Shown here piece after piece: positions 60,699 to 64,000 of a DNA stretch of 64,000 nt; position 1 is the stretch's first letter; each line of letters starts with the position of its first letter. The notes under the pieces were generated by a model. The model did no database searches, was not told where the DNA came from, and saw only the letters and a program-made list of their open reading frames with translations. The position numbers were made by a program, and so were the translations under genes. Origin of the DNA: Sporosarcina globispora (GTDB lineage Bacteria; Bacillota; Bacilli; Bacillales; Cytobacillaceae); the NCBI RefSeq assembly GCF_001274725.1, contig NZ_LGUF01000007.1:4073911-4137910 (forward strand), read 5' to 3'.

Positions 60699-61973
60699 CT
60701 AAGCTGCCAGCTCTGTTAGGGGTCGAACTTTTTCTGGACAATACGATTCGTTATTACGTGCCATTCCTACAAAAATCCTGGCCAATTTCCCAACCAGTTT
60801 CATTATCGATTTCATCTTTTTCATTTTCTTGACTTTCACATTATTGGAGTGGACAGCCTTAAACTCAGCGTTGTTTATTACCAGGCTGATAGTGGCCAGG
60901 TAAAGGAAACGCCTGAGTCTTGACCTTCCACGTTTTGATAAGACAATTTGTCCTTTCCATTTCCCAGAACTAGCTTCAGAGAGATGGAGCCCTGCGTGGC
61001 GGAGTAAAGAATTACCGTGCGAAAACCCACTTAAATCTCCTGCTTCGCCTAAAATACCGGCTAAAGAAATATCACTAATTCCCTTGATCTTAAGCAGTTT
61101 ATCGGCGAAAGGAATTTTAAGAAGTTCTTTCTTGATTGTCAGCTCGACTCTGTTTAGTTGTTGAACCGCAAGGTCATACTCTTCGAGTAATTGTTCCAGA
61201 TGAAATTTATAGGCCTCTATGGCTTGCATTGTACCGACAGATTTCCTGGCTACATTGAGAAGTAAATAGGCTTTCTTTAACCCAGGCTGTCTTTTCATGA
61301 GTGATTTCCAACCGGAAACGATCTCATCTGGATTCATGGAACCTAGTTCCATCGGAGTTGGAAAAAGCCGCAGTGTGGCGATTGCCCCTTTTGCGGTAAT
61401 GTCTTTAAAGACTTGCCTGAGTTCGGGAAAAACAATGTCCACCCAGCGATTTAATTGATTAATAGAGCTTACAAGCCTTTTAACAACAACATCCCGGTTA
61501 GACATGAGAACCCTGAGTTTTTCAAACGGTTCAGAAGCAAGTCTCACAAAGGAGTAGTAACCATTCTTCACCATATCGGCTATGACGAGGGCATCTTTCT
61601 TATCACTCTTTGATTGCGTATTATCACGATTTTCTTTATTCCTTTTAACCAAATGTGGATTAACCGTTACTACCTCAATATTTCGCTTTATGAGCCATTT
61701 TGAAAGGTTAATCCAATAATGGCCTGTTGGTTCCATTCCGACAATGGATACCTCTAATTTATGTAATCTTTTAAGATTATTAATCCAGTTTAATAGGGCC
61801 GAGAAACCTTCTTCGTCGTTTTGAAAAGTGATTGGATCTCCTAGAACAATTCCACGAAAATTGACAGCCCTGGCTACATGGAATTGTTGGGCAATATCTA
61901 CTCCAATTACAAGATGCTTGTCAGAAATTCTTTCGATTAGTTGATTTTGTTTGTCCTGCATTTTAAACTTCAT
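60699..61973 (-). CDS. IS110-family transposase (DEDD recombinase)
   Basis: 424 residues from ATG 61973 (GGAGG ten bases upstream). N-terminal RuvC-like DEDD residues: Asp in LVIGVDIAQQFHVA, Glu in IVGMEPTGHYW, and Asp-Asp in SDKKDALVIADMV. The C-terminal Tnp_20 domain has IKGISDISLAGILGEAGDLS and LSEASSGKWKGQIVLSKRGR with the conserved Ser. No frame damage, so it may be active. It lies between the fibre-metalloprotease cassette and the phage lysis genes. Exact IS ends were not found. Confidence 0.88.
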   Translation of the reverse strand: MKFKMQDKQNQLIERISDKHLVIGVDIAQQFHVARAVNFRGIVLGDPITFQNDEEGFSALLNWINNLKRLHKLEVSIVGMEPTGHYWINLSKWLIKRNIEVVTVNPHLVKRNKENRDNTQSKSDKKDALVIADMVKNGYYSFVRLASEPFEKLRVLMSNRDVVVKRLVSSINQLNRWVDIVFPELRQVFKDITAKGAIATLRLFPTPMELGSMNPDEIVSGWKSLMKRQPGLKKAYLLLNVARKSVGTMQAIEAYKFHLEQLLEEYDLAVQQLNRVELTIKKELLKIPFADKLLKIKGISDISLAGILGEAGDLSGFSHGNSLLRHAGLHLSEASSGKWKGQIVLSKRGRSRLRRFLYLATISLVINNAEFKAVHSNNVKVKKMKKMKSIMKLVGKLARIFVGMARNNESYCPEKVRPLTELAA

Positions 61974-62110
61974 AGTAAGGGTTCCTCCTAAGGTTTGAGT
62001 TAGAGTGGTGTCTTTACTCATATCTTACTGAGGAGCCCTGTTTTTATCAAAGCTCAAATTTAGTGATCTACAGGAATGCTATAGGGTGCGTTTGTTCATT
62101 AAAATAATCT

Positions 62111-62146
62111 ATAATAAAGCCCCTCTCAACTGAGAAGGGCTTTTTT
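62111..62146 (-). terminator. Terminator of the phage lysis genes
   Basis: AAAGCCCCTCTCAACTGAGA / AGGGCTTTTTT hairpin just past the amidase stop. Near copy of 56172-56204. Confidence 0.75.
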
Positions 62147-62150
62147 TATA

Positions 62151-63029
62151 TTATTTAAGGAACTCCCCAACTGCAGCTGCTGTCTCGAAACGATCAGCAC
62201 CAGAAAGCAAAGTAACCTTATCAGCTACCATTCCATCCTTGGTACCGCCAACAACATATAATTCTTTGGCCACTTTTTGACCTTTAACAATAGAGCGCAA
62301 GTAGACGGGAGCTTTTAGTTTAAGCGCAAGCCTCTCTGCCACAGGGAAATCTGCAAATCCGTTGATTACAATTGCTTTTTTCAACATATCATCTTCCTCC
62401 TTTGGTTTTGGTTCTGGTTTCGGTTTTTGAACTGGCTTTGTAGGTGGCTTTTCTGTTACCTTCTTTTTCAACCCAGCATACTTTGCAACACCAGAAGCCG
62501 CAGCATAACCGGCAGCACGCAAAACCTTGTCATCTCGAAGCTTTTTGATATCAATAGTGGAATCCATATACCCTCCTTCAAGAAGGATGGAAGGCATTTT
62601 CGTTTCACGCAAGATTTGAAAATCAGCTTTCTTTAATCCTCTATCTTTGAGACCGTATGCTTCCACAAGACGAGAGTGCACATATCCAGCGAGCCTTTCA
62701 GCATCTGGCCAGGATCCTAAATAGGTATAAGTTTCTGTGCCTGTCCAGGTCCCCCATCTGGCTAGATATGCATTGTGGTGGAATGATATATAAAGATCAG
62801 CTCCCCATCTGTTAGCCTTATCTACCCTGTCATCGAGAGATACGTCTTTTCGTCCGGTTCGGTCATCTGTCCTTAAAAATACAACGTCTTCATATTTTTT
62901 CAGGGCTTGTTCAAATGCCAAAATGACCTTGTTATTAAAATCCCATTCATATTCATTTGCAGGTGATCTTTTGCCTGCAGTTACTCCAAATCCTGCATGA
63001 CCTGCACATCCAGCTAGCTTAAGGACCAA
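62151..63029 (-). CDS. Phage N-acetylmuramoyl-L-alanine amidase (endolysin)
   Basis: 292 residues from a TTG start (AAAGGAGAGG seven bases upstream). Amidase_3 domain, residues 1-175: zinc His in LAGCAGHAGFGVTAG, YISFHHNAYL, and catalytic Glu in SILLEGGYMDS. A Pro/Lys linker follows (KPPTKPVQKPKPEPKPKEED), then one and a half cell-wall-binding-2-like units (VINGFADFPVAERLALKLKA, LYVVGGTKDGMVADKV). Cuts peptidoglycan stem peptides for host lysis. Directly downstream of the holin gene. Confidence 0.9.
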   Translation of the reverse strand: MVLKLAGCAGHAGFGVTAGKRSPANEYEWDFNNKVILAFEQALKKYEDVVFLRTDDRTGRKDVSLDDRVDKANRWGADLYISFHHNAYLARWGTWTGTETYTYLGSWPDAERLAGYVHSRLVEAYGLKDRGLKKADFQILRETKMPSILLEGGYMDSTIDIKKLRDDKVLRAAGYAAASGVAKYAGLKKKVTEKPPTKPVQKPKPEPKPKEEDDMLKKAIVINGFADFPVAERLALKLKAPVYLRSIVKGQKVAKELYVVGGTKDGMVADKVTLLSGADRFETAAAVGEFLK

Positions 63030-63074
63030 TTAAAACCCTCTCCTTTCAAAATATAAGCCACCCAAAAGGGCAGC

Positions 63075-63341
63075 TTATTTAGGCCATTGGTATCGTTTTG
63101 CCTGCTGGCTATCCTCAATTCCCCTTGTAGTGGGATCATTCAAGGCATTCCATACACTCACGATTATCAGCAGAAGAACGTAGGGATTTGAGAAAGCACC
63201 ACCCAATAAATTAAAAACAGAACCCCAAGTAGTGAGGTCCTGTGCAGTTAATCCATAATAACCGAGTAAAGGTACAAAAAAGGCAAGAAATAGTTGAGCA
63301 AGAAATACAGGATTTTTAAATCTTACTTTCCAGTTGATCAT
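63075..63341 (-). CDS. Phage holin (phi LC3 family)
   Basis: 88 residues: MINWKVRFKNPVFLAQLFLA, a second segment VFNLLGGAFSNPYVLLLIIV, and the tail WNALNDPTTRGIEDSQQAKR, all typical of the phi-LC3 holin family. Its start overlaps the upstream stop (ATGA). It forms the membrane lesion that releases the amidase. Confidence 0.9.
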   Translation of the reverse strand: MINWKVRFKNPVFLAQLFLAFFVPLLGYYGLTAQDLTTWGSVFNLLGGAFSNPYVLLLIIVSVWNALNDPTTRGIEDSQQAKRYQWPK

Positions 63342-63508
63342 ATCCTATTACCCTCCGATCTTAGAATATCTCGATTGATTAATTGACCAATATCTTTATA
63401 TATTTCTTGTGCTACAACCTTGCCATCAATCGTAATAGCTACCTTTGTTTCTTGCTTCTGGTTTGCTTTGTTATAACCATCGACAAAGCCTTTAAGATAA
63501 TCATCCAT
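63338..63508 (-). CDS. Small phage protein upstream of holin
   Basis: 56 residues: MDDYLKGFVDGYNKANQKQE, then VAITIDGKVVAQEIYKDIGQ. GGGAGG lies before ATG 63508 and the stop overlaps the holin start. Such small tail-to-lysis linker proteins are common in Bacillus prophages; function unknown. Confidence 0.65.
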   Translation of the reverse strand: MDDYLKGFVDGYNKANQKQETKVAITIDGKVVAQEIYKDIGQLINRDILRSEGNRI

Positions 63509-63509
63509 A

Positions 63510-63767
63510 TTATTGTCCTCCCTTTAATACGTTATAAAAAATAGCGATTGCCCCGCCTATAATCCCGGTGCTAATCGCTGTAATGATGGCTGCTGTAATT
63601 GTCCTTTTAATCCAAGTTGTGTTTTCATCAATCTTGTTCAGCTTTTCATTCATTGAGATGATCTGCTGGTCATGACGATCAGAGGTTCTCTCCAAATTGT
63701 TAACCCGATTTTCCAATGCCTTAATATCACCTTTCATTTCGGTGATTTCTTTATCATACGCATTCAA
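63510..63767 (-). CDS. XhlA-type hemolysin/holin-associated protein
   Basis: 85 residues. Helical coiled coil (ITEMKGDIKALENRVNNLER) followed by a C-terminal membrane segment (ITAAIITAISTGIIGGAIAI), the XhlA pattern. I choose the TTG at 63767 because GGAGG lies eight bases upstream; the in-frame GTG further up would include the ribosome site. XhlA works with holin in lysis in PBSX-type phages. Confidence 0.8.
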   Translation of the reverse strand: MNAYDKEITEMKGDIKALENRVNNLERTSDRHDQQIISMNEKLNKIDENTTWIKRTITAAIITAISTGIIGGAIAIFYNVLKGGQ

Positions 63768-63826
63768 TGCTGTCGCCTCCTGTGTCACTCACAATCCCCC
63801 CTTGAAGGCTTTATTATATTTCTCTA

Positions 63827-63979
63827 TTAATTAGCTGCAGGTGGCTGATAATCGCCAGCTAAAAACTCTACACCACTATCCTTCAAGTGCTCGTATGTTG
63901 CTGGCTTTAATGATTCTGGAACATCCTCAAATGCAGTCTTTCCTAAAATCACTCTCTGTGCAAAAAACATTGCCATCAT
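63827..63979 (-). CDS. Small phage protein (CD1375-like)
   Basis: 50 residues: MMAMFFAQRVILGKTAFEDV, PESLKPATYEHLKDSGVEFL. AGGAG precedes the ATG pair. It matches my memory of CD1375-type proteins encoded between tail fibre and holin genes. The tail genes themselves would lie beyond the window. Confidence 0.6.
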   Translation of the reverse strand: MMAMFFAQRVILGKTAFEDVPESLKPATYEHLKDSGVEFLAGDYQPPAAN

Positions 63980-64000
63980 AATCTCATCTCCTAAGTAAAT

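Overview
The window is chromosomal DNA of a low-GC, endospore-forming Bacillaceae (Bacillus / Cytobacillus / Mesobacillus type). The evidence is the conserved Bacillus block ccdA-ccdB-ccdC, sirA, yneF, tkt, ynzC, yneB, yneA and lexA, a Spo0E-type phosphatase, GGAGG-type ribosome sites and Bacillus-type SOS boxes. No tRNA, rRNA or CRISPR array was seen.

Bases 1-15.6k are the core chromosome: a DUF2621 protein, a DinB-fold protein, the cytochrome c biogenesis genes ccdCBA, a Spo0E-like protein, a two-gene heterodimeric ABC exporter, a deletion-derivative IS1182-type element, then the replication, division and SOS block (sirA, yneF, tkt, ynzC-yneB-yneA, lexA). In Bacillus subtilis the lexA side of this block faces the 3' end of glnA. 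Here the DNA past lexA is filled with mobile DNA.

From 17.3k to the window end the sequence reads as a pile-up of integrated elements. Three direct copies of the last 17-18 codons of glutamine synthetase plus its terminator lie at 17.3k, 29.05k and 44.69k and look like attachment sites. They split the region into element A (17.4-29.0k, decayed), element B (29.1-44.7k, better preserved) and element C (44.7k to beyond the window). A and B share a core: a replication-relaxation protein, an FtsK-like ATPase and a small membrane protein beside the att, plus a phage packaging block HNH - GC-rich cos-like sequence - P27 small terminase. A also keeps terminase large, protease and capsid fragments; B keeps an ArpU-type late regulator. 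Cargo differs: a large subtilase, CBO0543-type membrane proteins and an ankyrin protein in A; a TIR-domain protein, an acetyltransferase, an ATP-dependent DNA ligase, a GIY-YIG fusion and a repeat protein in B.

Element C starts with a small DNA-transfer-like operon (TM protein, M23 peptidase, zinc-ribbon protein, HerA/VirB4-like ATPase), a control region with two LexA-type boxes, and an unusual 855-residue putative nuclease with a partner gene. It continues with a GC-richer cassette (115-aa protein, tail-fibre-like repeat protein, metalloprotease), an intact IS110-family transposase with a large structured non-coding flank, and a phage lysis block (amidase, holin, XhlA). No intact integrase was recognised, so it is either lost or outside the window.

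The candidates most worth following are the glnA-linked element array with repeated HNH-cos-TerS modules, the 855-aa nuclease operon, the TIR gene, and the repeat-protein cassettes carried between the same flanking sequences in B and C.
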